From NCBI RefSeq assembly GCF_009497155.1, contig NZ_WINI01000001.1:1054001-1118000 (forward strand): 64,000 nt of DNA, in the 5' to 3' direction. This document shows, piece by piece, positions 10,312-19,187 of this stretch (positions are counted from its first letter, which is position 1; every line of letters starts with the position of its first letter). Origin of the DNA: Glaciimonas soli. Its GTDB lineage: Bacteria > Pseudomonadota > Gammaproteobacteria > Burkholderiales > Burkholderiaceae_D. The translations under genes were made by a program, and so were the position numbers. The notes under the pieces are model-generated. The model searched no databases. It saw only the letters and a list, made by a program, of their open reading frames with translations, and was not told where the DNA came from.

Positions 10312-10872
10312 TTACACTGTCAAAATTTCTTTTTCTTTATCGACAACTTGTTTATCTACTTCTGCAACAGATTTGTCTGTCAGTTTTTGAATGTCATCCT
10401 GGGCACGACGCTCATCGTCTTCCGAACATTCTTTATCTTTAACCAACTTCTTCAAAGCTTCATTCGCATCACGACGAATATTGCGAATCGCGATTTTTGC
10501 ATCTTCGGCTTCACCCTTGACCAATTTAACCATTTCCTTACGACGTTCCTCTGTCATAGCTGGTGTTGGCACACGAATAATGTCGCCCTGGGTCGACGGG
10601 TTCAAGCCCAAATCAGCATCACGAATGGCTTTTTCAATGGCAGCAAGCTGCTTCTTATCAAATGGCTTAACACCGATTGTGCGCGCGTCAAGCAAGGTTA
10701 AGTTGGCCACGTTTGGCAAAGCAGACATCACGCCATAGCTCTCAACCTGGACATGATCCAAAATACCCGTATGAGCACGACCGGTACGCACTTTCGCCAA
10801 ATCGGCACGCAAAGTCTCAAGCGACTTTAGCATTCTTGTTTCTGTATTTTTCCTGACATCAGCAATACTCAT
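10312..10872 (-). CDS. frr: Ribosome recycling factor
   Basis: Splits post-termination ribosomes together with EF-G. At 186 residues it has the standard length, with the long three-helix bundle start ([24 protein letters not shown]), the conserved [21 protein letters not shown] hinge region split here across about 97-117, and the [14 protein letters not shown] helix. A clear GGAGAG lies upstream of ATG 10872. It is 79 bases downstream of pyrH, the near-universal order tsf-pyrH-frr. Confidence 0.96.
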   Translation of the reverse strand: MSIADVRKNTETRMLKSLETLRADLAKVRTGRAHTGILDHVQVESYGVMSALPNVANLTLLDARTIGVKPFDKKQLAAIEKAIRDADLGLNPSTQGDIIRVPTPAMTEERRKEMVKLVKGEAEDAKIAIRNIRRDANEALKKLVKDKECSEDDERRAQDDIQKLTDKSVAEVDKQVVDKEKEILTV

Positions 10873-10951
10873 GCTGCTCTCCTTCTGAAGACAATCTTTA
10901 ATATAAAACGAAACTACAATTCACACTGCAAATTCAAACTACGCTATCACT

Positions 10952-11668
10952 TTAAACGTGCACCAATGTACCTTCATCTTCGCCCATAATGACGCGCTTT
11001 AGCGCGCCCGGCTTAGTGATGGAGAACACTTTGATCGGTAATTTTTGATCCCGGCATAAGGCGAATGCTGTCGCATCCATTACTTGTAAGCGCTTAGTAA
11101 TTGCCTCATCAAATGAGATGCTCGAATAACGTGTTGCGGCTGGGTCTTTGTGGGGATCTGCGCTGTATACGCCATCTACCTTAGTCGCTTTGAGAACAAT
11201 TTCTGCGCCAATTTCAGAACCGCGCAATGCGGCGGCTGTGTCGGTAGTGAAAAATGGATTTCCTGTGCCAGCTGCAAAAATGACGATTTTGCCTTCTTCT
11301 AAATATTGTAATGCCTTCGGTCGCACATAAGGCTCGACGACTTGCTCAATACTGATCGCTGACATCACGCGTGCAGTCATGCCAGCCTGACGCATCGCGT
11401 CGGCTAATGCCAGTGAGTTCATCACTGTCGCCAACATACCCATGTAGTCGGCAGTCGCTCTATCCATTCCTTGCGCGCCAGGTGCTACGCCGCGGAAAAT
11501 ATTGCCGCCACCGATCACAATCGCCAATTCAACACCTAATTTAGCAATTTCGGCGACATCGGCCACCATACGATCTATCGTTGCACGGTTGATGCCATAG
11601 GCGTCATCGCCCATTAAAGCCTCACCGGAAAGTTTCAAGAGAACACGTTTGTACGCTGGTTTTGTCAT
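10952..11668 (-). CDS. pyrH: UMP kinase
   Basis: Hexameric bacterial UMP kinase of the amino-acid-kinase fold, phosphorylating UMP to UDP in pyrimidine synthesis. The 238-residue product starts [15 protein letters not shown], has the glycine-rich [11 protein letters not shown], and [10 protein letters not shown]-type sequence [14 protein letters not shown]; the C-terminus is normal. It sits between tsf and frr, but a strong terminator at 11826-11855 follows tsf, so pyrH probably has its own promoter in the ~160 bases before its start or depends on readthrough. Confidence 0.96.
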   Translation of the reverse strand: MTKPAYKRVLLKLSGEALMGDDAYGINRATIDRMVADVAEIAKLGVELAIVIGGGNIFRGVAPGAQGMDRATADYMGMLATVMNSLALADAMRQAGMTARVMSAISIEQVVEPYVRPKALQYLEEGKIVIFAAGTGNPFFTTDTAAALRGSEIGAEIVLKATKVDGVYSADPHKDPAATRYSSISFDEAITKRLQVMDATAFALCRDQKLPIKVFSITKPGALKRVIMGEDEGTLVHV

Positions 11669-11825
11669 GATCTTGGCCCTTGGTCTATCCGATTAATAAA
11701 TAACAACTAATTCAATGAATCATTCAACAATTCATTCACGTACATTTTCACGCATTTTTTGAATCCGTGAAGGGGGCAAATATTGCGCACTCCCATTTGT
11801 TCACTTCCCCAAATTTGATGCGATC

Positions 11826-11855
11826 AAAAAAACGGGCCTTGCGGCCCGCTTTTTC
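11826..11855 (-). terminator. Rho-independent terminator after tsf
   Basis: Read on the minus strand, a GC stem (GCGGGCC-GCAA-GGCCCGT) is flanked by A and T runs. It begins 10 bases beyond the tsf stop codon. A-tracts on both sides could let it work in both directions. Confidence 0.85.
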
Positions 11856-11865
11856 TTCACTTACC

Positions 11866-12732
11866 TTACTTGGTCATTGCTGCAACTTCTGCAGCAAAGT
11901 CAGTAGTGACTTTTTCAATACCTTCACCAACCACAAACATACCGAACGATTTCACATTGGCATTTGCCGCTTTCAGCATTTGCTCAACTGTTTGCTTGTC
12001 GTTTTTAACGAAAGGTTGATTTAACAAAGAAACTTCTTTCAGGAATTTCTGAACTGAACCCTCAATCATTTTCGCGGCGATATCTGCAGGCTTGCCAGAT
12101 TCAGCAGCCTTCAATGTTGCTACCGAACGCTCTTTTTCGATCAGGTCAGCAGGTACATCGTCAGATGACAGTGATACTGGTTTCATCGCTGCGATGTGCA
12201 TCGCTACGTCTTTACCAACTTGCTCGTCAGCCGCATCGTGCTCAACCATCACACCAATGCGTGTGCCGTGCAAATAAGAAGCCAGTTTAGTACTTGTTTC
12301 AAAACGCTTGAAACGACGGATCGACATGTTTTCACCGATCTTGCCAATCAACGCCGCGCGCACAGATTCAACCGTACCACCATCCAGAGGCAATGCCGAC
12401 AATGCGGCAACATCAGCTGGATTGTTTTCTGCAACCAGCTTGGCGCATGCATTTGCCAATGCCATGAATTCGTCATTTTTAGCAACGAAATCTGTTTCAC
12501 TGTTAACTTCAACCAGCGCGCCGATACCACCAGCGATATATGCTGCAACAACGCCTTCTGCAGTTACGCGTGATGATGCTTTTGCTGCTTTGCCGCCCAA
12601 TTTTACGCGCAGAATTTCTTCTGCTTTAGCCATATCGCCGTCTGCTTCAGTCAGCGCTTTTTTACATTCCATCATTGGCGCATCAGTTTTTGCGCGCAGT
12701 TCGCCTACCAGTGCTGCTGTAATTGCTGCCAT
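11866..12732 (-). CDS. tsf: Elongation factor Ts
   Basis: Nucleotide exchange factor that recycles EF-Tu-GDP. The 288-residue protein has the N-terminal UBA-like domain ([30 protein letters not shown]), the core [19 protein letters not shown], and the coiled-coil and C-terminal modules found in proteobacterial EF-Ts. AGGAG lies seven bases before ATG 12732. It follows rpsB by 222 bases with an intervening terminator-like hairpin. Confidence 0.96.
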   Translation of the reverse strand: MAAITAALVGELRAKTDAPMMECKKALTEADGDMAKAEEILRVKLGGKAAKASSRVTAEGVVAAYIAGGIGALVEVNSETDFVAKNDEFMALANACAKLVAENNPADVAALSALPLDGGTVESVRAALIGKIGENMSIRRFKRFETSTKLASYLHGTRIGVMVEHDAADEQVGKDVAMHIAAMKPVSLSSDDVPADLIEKERSVATLKAAESGKPADIAAKMIEGSVQKFLKEVSLLNQPFVKNDKQTVEQMLKAANANVKSFGMFVVGEGIEKVTTDFAAEVAAMTK

Positions 12733-12894
12733 ATCATTCTCCTAGGGCTAGCGGTGCGAGGATCTGTGCTTCACGAAAGACCATATGCTTTCGTCCTGCC
12801 ACTATGATCCGCTACACCATCAATCAAATATATTCGGACTATCAATTTAAAACGCTTTACGAATGTTCAGGCTCAGCCTACGCATTCGCTATAC

Positions 12895-12926
12895 AAAAAA
12901 AGGGGCAACTACTAGCCCCTTTTTTA
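12895..12926 (-). terminator. Terminator-like hairpin between rpsB and tsf
   Basis: On the minus strand an A-run leads into AGGGGCT-AGTAGTT-GCCCCT and then a T-run, a canonical intrinsic terminator 29 bases after the rpsB stop. Since rpsB and tsf are usually co-transcribed, it probably acts as a partial terminator setting the S2:EF-Ts ratio. Confidence 0.8.
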
Positions 12927-12954
12927 TTGAGATGCATTACCTCAAATCAAACAC

Positions 12955-13704
12955 TTATGCTTTTTCGTCTACTTCGACGAAATCATCAGCAGCGCCTTTG
13001 ATCGACTCAACAACGTCGTTCACTGCATTGGCACGGCCTTCGATAATTGCATCTGCAACACCACGAGCATACAAAGCAATCGCTTTAGATGAGTCATCGT
13101 TACCTGGGATAACAAAAGTAACGCCTTCTGGTGAGTGGTTAGTATCAACTACGCCAATAACTGGGATACCCAATTTAGCCGCTTCAGTGATAGCACCTTT
13201 GTGGTAACCAACGTCGATCACGAAAATAGCGTCAGGAATGCCGCCCATATCCTTGATGCCGCCGATTGCTTTTTGCAATTTGATCATTTCGCGCTGGAAC
13301 AACAACGCTTCTTTTTTGCTCAACTTTTCAACTGAACCGTCAGCGATCGATGCTTCCATTTCTTTCAGGCGCTTGATCGAAGTTTTGATGGTTTTGAAGT
13401 TAGTCAGCATACCGCCCAACCAACGTTGGTCAACGTATGGTGAGCCTGAACGTACTGCTTCAGCAGCAACGATTTCACGCGCTTGACGCTTAGTACCGAC
13501 AAACAGGATATTGCCGCGATTAGATGACAATTGACGAATGTACTTCATCGCCTCTTGGTACATACCAAGGGTTTTTTCCAGATTGACGATATGAATTTTG
13601 TTACGATGACCGAAGATGTACGGCGCCATCTTTGGGTTCCAGAAACGAGTTTGGTGACCAAAATGGACACCGGCTTCCAGCATTTCGAGCATAGTTACTG
13701 ACAT
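12955..13704 (-). CDS. rpsB: 30S ribosomal protein S2
   Basis: Small-subunit ribosomal protein at the head-body junction. Starting at ATG 13704 the product begins [20 protein letters not shown], typical of S2, and is 249 residues long. GGAG lies seven bases upstream, whereas the longer in-frame extension to 13800 has no conserved sequence. The signature [17 protein letters not shown] is present and the C-terminus is acidic, as is usual. It is the first gene of the minus-strand translation cluster. Confidence 0.97.
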   Translation of the reverse strand: MSVTMLEMLEAGVHFGHQTRFWNPKMAPYIFGHRNKIHIVNLEKTLGMYQEAMKYIRQLSSNRGNILFVGTKRQAREIVAAEAVRSGSPYVDQRWLGGMLTNFKTIKTSIKRLKEMEASIADGSVEKLSKKEALLFQREMIKLQKAIGGIKDMGGIPDAIFVIDVGYHKGAITEAAKLGIPVIGVVDTNHSPEGVTFVIPGNDDSSKAIALYARGVADAIIEGRANAVNDVVESIKGAADDFVEVDEKA

Positions 13705-14056
13705 AATTTTCTCCAGGGTTAGGTCTTGAATCAACTCAGTTATTTTCCCGCATGAATAAATTGGGGAAAACACCCTTGTCGAGCTGATTCGCGATTTCAA
13801 AGAACTTTGTTTTCAACAAACTTCAACACTTACAACAATTAGCAAACTCATCGAATTAAGCTAACCCAAGATTCTACCCCAAAATCCCCTCCCTATTCAA
13901 GTACCCAGCGGCATATGTCCCAGCTAAATTTGCTTCGCTCGTCTATAATCATCATCAGATTGAATTTTCGCTATTTTAAAAAATCGCCTGATGCCTATAT
14001 GACATTCATGGCATTTCTATATCAAACCTTATTATTTTGTCTTTATTTCCCCTATC
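13705..14056. other. Divergent rpsB/map intergenic region
   Basis: A 352-base gap between the divergent rpsB and map genes. It must hold promoters for both. A TATAAT hexamer occurs at 13944-13949 on the plus strand about 108 bases before map, but no good -35 box sits at standard spacing. No further gene or repeat is seen. Confidence 0.6.
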
Positions 14057-14872
14057 ATGACTTCTATTTCCATTAAAACACCTGAAGATATCGCTGGCAT
14101 GCGTGTCGCAGGTCGTTTAGCCGCTGAGGTGCTCGATTACATTACTCCCTTTGTTAAAGTTGGCGTCACCACAGGTGAGCTAGATAGGCTTTGCCATGAA
14201 TACATGGTTAATGTACAAGGCACGATTCCAGCGCCGCTAAACTATTGCCCACCAGGCTACACGCCTTACCCAAAAGCTATTTGCACCTCAGTTAATGACG
14301 TGATCTGTCACGGCATTCCAGGTGACAAAGTGCTTAAAAACGGTGACGCCGTTAATCTGGATATTACTGTCATCAAAGATGGTTATCATGGTGACAACAG
14401 TCGGATGTATTATGCTGGCGAGCCATCTATCATGGCTAAACGCTTGGGCGACATCACTTATGAATGTATGTGGCTAGGTATTTCCAAGATCAAACCCGGC
14501 GCGCATTTAGGTGATATTGGTTATGTAATTCAACAGCATGCGGAGAAAGCCGGCTATAGCGTAGTACGTGAATTTTGCGGTCACGGGATTGGTAAAGTTT
14601 TCCATGAAGAACCACAGGTTTTGCACTATGGTCGTCCAGGAACTTTAGAGAAATTAGAAGCAGGAATGATTTTCACCGTAGAGCCGATGATCAACGCTGG
14701 TCGCCGCGACATTAAAGAAATGGGTGACGGCTGGACCATTAAAACCAAGGATCGCAGCCTGTCAGCTCAGTGGGAACATACTGTTTTGGTCACTGAAACG
14801 GGCTACGAAATACTCACCATTTCGGAAGGTACGCCACCGCCTCCGGCTTTTATTCAGCAAACCACGGTATAA
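14057..14872 (+). CDS. map: Type I methionine aminopeptidase
   Basis: Removes initiator Met from nascent proteins. The 271-residue protein has the five metal ligands in order: D in NLDITVIKDG, D in YHGDNSRM, H in REFCGHGIGKVFHEEP, E in FTVEPMIN and E in SAQWEHTVLVT. The CHGIP motif that helps form the active site is also present. It begins 352 bases from divergent rpsB, a common pairing, and is followed by glnD after 135 bases. Confidence 0.96.
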   Translation: MTSISIKTPEDIAGMRVAGRLAAEVLDYITPFVKVGVTTGELDRLCHEYMVNVQGTIPAPLNYCPPGYTPYPKAICTSVNDVICHGIPGDKVLKNGDAVNLDITVIKDGYHGDNSRMYYAGEPSIMAKRLGDITYECMWLGISKIKPGAHLGDIGYVIQQHAEKAGYSVVREFCGHGIGKVFHEEPQVLHYGRPGTLEKLEAGMIFTVEPMINAGRRDIKEMGDGWTIKTKDRSLSAQWEHTVLVTETGYEILTISEGTPPPPAFIQQTTV

Positions 14873-15007
14873 GGAGGGCCCATTAAAAAGACCTTCATCA
14901 TCAACAGATTTGCGGGGGCAGCTCAAATTGCGGCATGACAGATGCTGAGCTCGCTCCCACCTTGCCGGAAATCGTTTTGCTCATCAATTGCAAGCTGAGC
15001 AATAATC

Positions 15008-17593
15008 ATGCAATCCTCACCTTTGCATCTGCAACGCCACATGCCAACACTCGCTACAGTTCTCAAAACTCAGCTTAAAACCAAACGGCAAAACATCATT
15101 GACGATTTTATGCGTGATGGCAAACCGGAGCAGCTACTCACTCATCTAAGGCAAAGCGTCGACGTTGCTCTGACACATGCGTGGAAAGTGTTAAGCCTGC
15201 CGGCCTCGGCTGCCTTAGTTGCAGTTGGTGGTTATGGCCGCGGTGAGCTGTTCCCGTATTCCGATGTTGATTTACTCATCTTGTTGAGTAACGCACCTGA
15301 CGCAGAGTTTCAAAACAAATTAGAGCAGTTGGTGCAATTGTTCTGGGATATTGGCCTCGAAATCGGACACAGCATACGCACCGTCGACGAGTGCATGAAC
15401 GAATCGGCTGCCGACATCACTGTCAAGACCAGCTTGTTAGAAGCGCGCCTCGTCATCGGCAACAAGGCACTCTTTAAACAATTACAAGAGCGTTTTCAAG
15501 CCGCCATGGACGCGCCAGCATTTTTCCAAGCCAAAATGCTGGAATTGCGACAACGCCATGCAAAATATCAAGACACGCCCTATAGCCTGGAGCCAAATTG
15601 CAAGGAAAGCCCTGGAGGACTGCGCGATTTGCAAGTCATTATTTGGGTTGCCCGCGCCGCAGGACTGGGAGATTCGTGGATCAAATTAGCCAAACAAGGC
15701 TTTATTACAGCGACAGAAGCCAGACAATTAACGCAAAAAGAACGTGCGTTCAAAGACATACGCATCCATTTACATATTTACGCCAATCGGCGCGAAGACC
15801 GCCTGGTGTTCGACGTCCAAACACCAATTGCGGAAACGCTGGGCTTTAAAACCACAGATACTCGCCGTGCCAGCGAATATCTGATGCAGCGCTATTACTG
15901 GGCCGCCAAAGCCGTTACCCAACTCAATTTGGTGTTACTCCAAAACATAGAGAATTATCTATTCCCGCAGCCCAATGTGCCGCAACCTATCAATCCGCGC
16001 TTTAACCGGATTAACAGCTTCATTGATATTGCGTGTGACGATCAATTTGAAGTCACGCCATCGGCCATGCTGGAATTGTTTTTGCTGATGGCGCAACATA
16101 GTGACATCAAAGACATGACAGTACGCACCAGGCGTGCGCTATGGCATGCACGATTCAAAATAGACTCGAAATTCCGCCGCGATCCCGCCAATCGCGCCTT
16201 GTTTGTGCAGATTATTCAAGCACCGCAAGGTATTACACACGCATTGCGCGCGATGAATCAGACCAGTATTTTAGGGCGCTATCTTCCTAATTTCCGACGC
16301 ATCGTCGGCCAGATGCAGCATGATTTATTTCACGTCTACACCGTCGATCAACACATATTAATGGTGGTACGTAACGTGCGCCGTTTTACGATGAGTGAGC
16401 ATGCGCATGAATACCCATTTTGCAGCCAGCTCATCGCCAATTTTCCACGTGCCTGGTTGCTCTATATCGCCGCCCTGTTCCACGATATCGCCAAAGGCCG
16501 TAGCGGCGATCATTCGCAGCTAGGCATGGCCGATGCACGGCAATTTTGCCAACAACATGGTTTCCCGGAAGAGGATACCGAGTTAGTGGTGTTTCTGGTG
16601 CAACAGCATCTGACCATGTCGCAAATCGCACAAAAGCAGGATTTATCGGATCCTGAAGTGATTATGGAATTTGCCAAAACTGTCAAAGATGAGCGCCACT
16701 TGACGGCCCTGTATTTGTTGACTGTCGCGGACATTCGCGGCACCAGTCCGAAAGTATGGAATGCATGGAAAGGCAAACTGCTGGAAGACTTGTACCGCAT
16801 CACTCTGCGCGTGCTTGGCGGCGAAACGCCCTCTACTGAGCGTGAACTGAAGAACACGCAAGAGGACGCGCTGAAAACATTACGCTTATACGGCTTGCCT
16901 AACGATGCGCATGAATCTTTGTGGAGACAACTCGACGTAGCCTATTTCCTGCGCCATGATGCAGCAGATATCGCCTGGCAGACCCGATCACTTTACGACA
17001 AAGTCGATAGCCTCAAACCTATCGTTAAGGCACGCCTGGCTCCTATCGGCGAAGGCTTGCAAGTCGCGGTGTATACCAAGGATGAAGAAGATCTTTTTGC
17101 GCGCATCTGCAGTTATTTTGACAGCAAAAATTTCAGCATCCTGGATGCCAAAATTCATACCACCAAACACGGTTATGCTCTTGATACTTTTTTGTTGAAT
17201 GCACCACTTTTTGCCAATCATTACCGCGATATTATCAATTTGATTGAACACGAATTGACTAGCTTATTGCAAGCACATTTGCCGCTTCCTCCACCATCTC
17301 AAGGACGACTCTCACGCTTGTCGCGCACCTTTCCTGTGACGCCGACGGTGGACTTGCGACCGGATGAAAAAGGTCAGTACTATCTACTCGCGATTACCGC
17401 CAACGACCGCGCTGGTTTACTCTATTCAGTGGCCAATGTACTGGCAAAATACAAAATCAATTTGCACACTGCCAAAATCATGACGTTGGGTGAGCGAGTA
17501 GAAGACGTGTTTCTGGTTGATGGTGCGGTGCTGAGTCACAGTCGCAGTCAATTGCAACTTGAAACAGATTTGCTTGAGGCATTACATATTTGA
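15008..17593 (+). CDS. glnD: Bifunctional PII uridylyltransferase/uridylyl-removing enzyme
   Basis: Nitrogen sensor that adds or removes UMP on PII according to glutamine level. The 861-residue protein shows the nucleotidyltransferase motif GGYGRGELFPYSDVDLL at about 74-90, the GlnD-specific middle domain, an HD phosphohydrolase site (LFHDIAKGRSGDHS near 490), and two C-terminal ACT domains for glutamine sensing (about 690-760 and 790-861). Length and domain order match the family. It lies downstream of map, as in many proteobacteria. PII control is relevant to the nearby cyanophycin genes, whose polymer stores nitrogen, though that link is inference. Confidence 0.96.
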   Translation: MQSSPLHLQRHMPTLATVLKTQLKTKRQNIIDDFMRDGKPEQLLTHLRQSVDVALTHAWKVLSLPASAALVAVGGYGRGELFPYSDVDLLILLSNAPDAEFQNKLEQLVQLFWDIGLEIGHSIRTVDECMNESAADITVKTSLLEARLVIGNKALFKQLQERFQAAMDAPAFFQAKMLELRQRHAKYQDTPYSLEPNCKESPGGLRDLQVIIWVARAAGLGDSWIKLAKQGFITATEARQLTQKERAFKDIRIHLHIYANRREDRLVFDVQTPIAETLGFKTTDTRRASEYLMQRYYWAAKAVTQLNLVLLQNIENYLFPQPNVPQPINPRFNRINSFIDIACDDQFEVTPSAMLELFLLMAQHSDIKDMTVRTRRALWHARFKIDSKFRRDPANRALFVQIIQAPQGITHALRAMNQTSILGRYLPNFRRIVGQMQHDLFHVYTVDQHILMVVRNVRRFTMSEHAHEYPFCSQLIANFPRAWLLYIAALFHDIAKGRSGDHSQLGMADARQFCQQHGFPEEDTELVVFLVQQHLTMSQIAQKQDLSDPEVIMEFAKTVKDERHLTALYLLTVADIRGTSPKVWNAWKGKLLEDLYRITLRVLGGETPSTERELKNTQEDALKTLRLYGLPNDAHESLWRQLDVAYFLRHDAADIAWQTRSLYDKVDSLKPIVKARLAPIGEGLQVAVYTKDEEDLFARICSYFDSKNFSILDAKIHTTKHGYALDTFLLNAPLFANHYRDIINLIEHELTSLLQAHLPLPPPSQGRLSRLSRTFPVTPTVDLRPDEKGQYYLLAITANDRAGLLYSVANVLAKYKINLHTAKIMTLGERVEDVFLVDGAVLSHSRSQLQLETDLLEALHI

Positions 17594-17604
17594 GTTATCT
17601 TATT

Positions 17605-17777
17605 AGGACTTACGTAAAACTGCGCTGCGCCGGTATTTCTTGATCATAAAAGCGCGAAGCTCAAGAACGAAAAGTATTAAACCTGAATACCGGCAAGCCC
17701 AACCTCATTTTTTTACATCTACGTCATGAGACGCATGATCAAGAAATACCGGCGCAGCGCAGTTTTGCACCAGTCCT
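17605..17777. repeat. Dispersed inverted repeat, family 1, long-armed copy
   Basis: A 173-base element bounded by 43-base inverted arms (17605-17647 and 17735-17777) that differ at about four positions. The outer end reads AGGACTTACGTAAAA, as in copies 1 and 2, but the inner arm is much longer and different in sequence. The 87-base core contains ACGAAAAGT, loosely like the core of the other copies. It begins 11 bases after the glnD stop codon. Confidence 0.75.
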
Positions 17778-17861
17778 ATTTATTTGTTCTAAGCCCTACT
17801 CGTAATCGCTATTTATTAATCGCAATTTATATTTGATTTTATTTTTTAAGATTTACATTCT

Positions 17862-18614
17862 ATGACCGAACCAACTACATTACGCCTTTCTAAACGCATG
17901 TCCGAACTCGGTCTCTGCTCTCGCCGCGAAGCCGATGAATGGATTGCACGAGGCTGGGTGCGCGTCGATGGCGTTGTTGTCTCAGAGCTTGGTAGCAAAG
18001 TGGCACCGCACCAGACCGTCACGGTAGAGCGTCAAGCCAAAGCCGAGCAAGCAAAACGTGTCACCATCTTAATCAACAAACCGGTTGGCTATGTCAGCGG
18101 TCAGGCTGAAGACGGCTATCAACCTGCGGTGGTTCTAGTCAACGCCGCCAGCCGCTGGAGCGAAGATCGCTCCGTGCAAGATTTCCACGGCAGCCAATTA
18201 CGTAGCCTGGTGCCGGCCGGTCGTCTTGATATTGATTCGGTGGGATTATTGGTACTCACGCAAGATGGGCGCATCGCCAAACAACTGATCGGTGAAGATA
18301 CCAGCATAGAAAAAGAGTATTTAGTGCGCGTGCGCTATACCAAACCAGGCAAACTTCCAGATAGCGATCTGCGCCGACTCAATTTTGGCCTGTCTTTAGA
18401 TGGCAAACCTCTCAAACGCGCCATCGTCAAATGGCAAAATGACGATCAGCTCAGCTTCATTCTCAGAGAAGGTAAAAAGCGCCAGATTCGTCGCATGTGT
18501 GATGCGGTCGGCTTAGAGGTAACCGGATTAAAAAGGGTCAGAATCGGTCAAGTGAAGTTAGGAGATTTGCCAACTGGACAATGGCGGTATTTGAATATTG
18601 ATGAGCAGTTTTAA
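17862..18614 (+). CDS. S4-domain rRNA pseudouridine synthase, RsuA/RluB/RluF family
   Basis: Converts a specific rRNA uridine to pseudouridine. An N-terminal S4 RNA-binding domain (RLSKRMSELGLCSRREADEW) precedes the catalytic domain, whose PAGRLDIDSVGLLVLTQDG motif holds the catalytic Asp. INKPVGYVSG and EGKKRQIRRM complete the RsuA-type set. At 250 residues and with its spacing between the motifs, it looks most like RluF, the 23S rRNA enzyme, but RluB/RluE/RsuA type cannot be excluded without alignment. No operon partner on this strand. Confidence 0.88.
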   Translation: MTEPTTLRLSKRMSELGLCSRREADEWIARGWVRVDGVVVSELGSKVAPHQTVTVERQAKAEQAKRVTILINKPVGYVSGQAEDGYQPAVVLVNAASRWSEDRSVQDFHGSQLRSLVPAGRLDIDSVGLLVLTQDGRIAKQLIGEDTSIEKEYLVRVRYTKPGKLPDSDLRRLNFGLSLDGKPLKRAIVKWQNDDQLSFILREGKKRQIRRMCDAVGLEVTGLKRVRIGQVKLGDLPTGQWRYLNIDEQF

Positions 18615-18656
18615 ACAGCAGCTGGTGTTACGCACACCAATAATCTAGCCATATGG

Positions 18657-18676
18657 ATTCCCGCCTGCGCGGGAAT
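18657..18676. repeat. REP-like hairpin, family 2, half copy
   Basis: ATTCCCGC-CTGC-GCGGGAAT, an 8-bp perfect stem followed by GACG, lies between the convergent pseudouridine synthase and DUF1854 genes. The same sequence type appears in the longer elements at 41611 and 45713. It resembles the widespread TCATTCCCGCG palindromes of proteobacterial genomes and may act as a two-way terminator here. Confidence 0.65.
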
Positions 18677-18703
18677 GACGTTGATTAGATTGCGGGTAAT
18701 ACC

Positions 18704-19174
18704 TTACAAAAATCTATCCAAAATCTTACGGCTGGCCTTGTCTAATTGCTGGACGTCACGAATCACAAAATGCACACCGTGATTATCAGCGATTAACAAT
18801 GCACCGCCAGCAATACGACGAATATCCTCTTCACCCTTCAGCGTAAAAGTAGCATCGCCTCGATTGGTGACAACGCTCCAATCACTAGGCGCGGTAAAGC
18901 TCGAAACCTCGCGAATACGGCTTATTTCAGGCATGAATTCACGGCTACTCAACTCTTCCTCAATCATCACGCGAGTAGGCTCAGGCAACTCACTCAAATG
19001 GCTAATCCAGGCCAGCTCCTGTCCTTCGGCGTCAACTAAAGATATTCCATCATCAGGAGCTGTAATCGGAAATGCCCGCACTGGCAACACACCTTCGACT
19101 GCTTCACCACTTGCTGCGGTGAATACCAGACGGCCAAACGTATTGCGCATAAGTTGAAAATTATGGATGGTCAT
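18704..19174 (-). CDS. DUF1854 protein associated with cyanophycin genes
   Basis: A 156-residue soluble protein of unknown function. It starts MTIHNFQLMRNTFGRLVFT at ATG 19174, with AAGGA about ten bases upstream; a longer in-frame TTG start at 19195 would overlap the ABC gene. Family features are VEGVLPVRAFPI..PDDGISLVD and the C-terminal FVIRDVQQLDKASRKILDRFL. From memory, this family occurs with the ABC exporter encoded just upstream and with cphA genes in Betaproteobacteria; the annotation is by that association, and no catalytic residues are evident. The two genes are 13 bases apart and surely co-transcribed. Confidence 0.85.
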   Translation of the reverse strand: MTIHNFQLMRNTFGRLVFTAASGEAVEGVLPVRAFPITAPDDGISLVDAEGQELAWISHLSELPEPTRVMIEEELSSREFMPEISRIREVSSFTAPSDWSVVTNRGDATFTLKGEEDIRRIAGGALLIADNHGVHFVIRDVQQLDKASRKILDRFL

Positions 19175-19187
19175 TTTTTGTTTTCCT

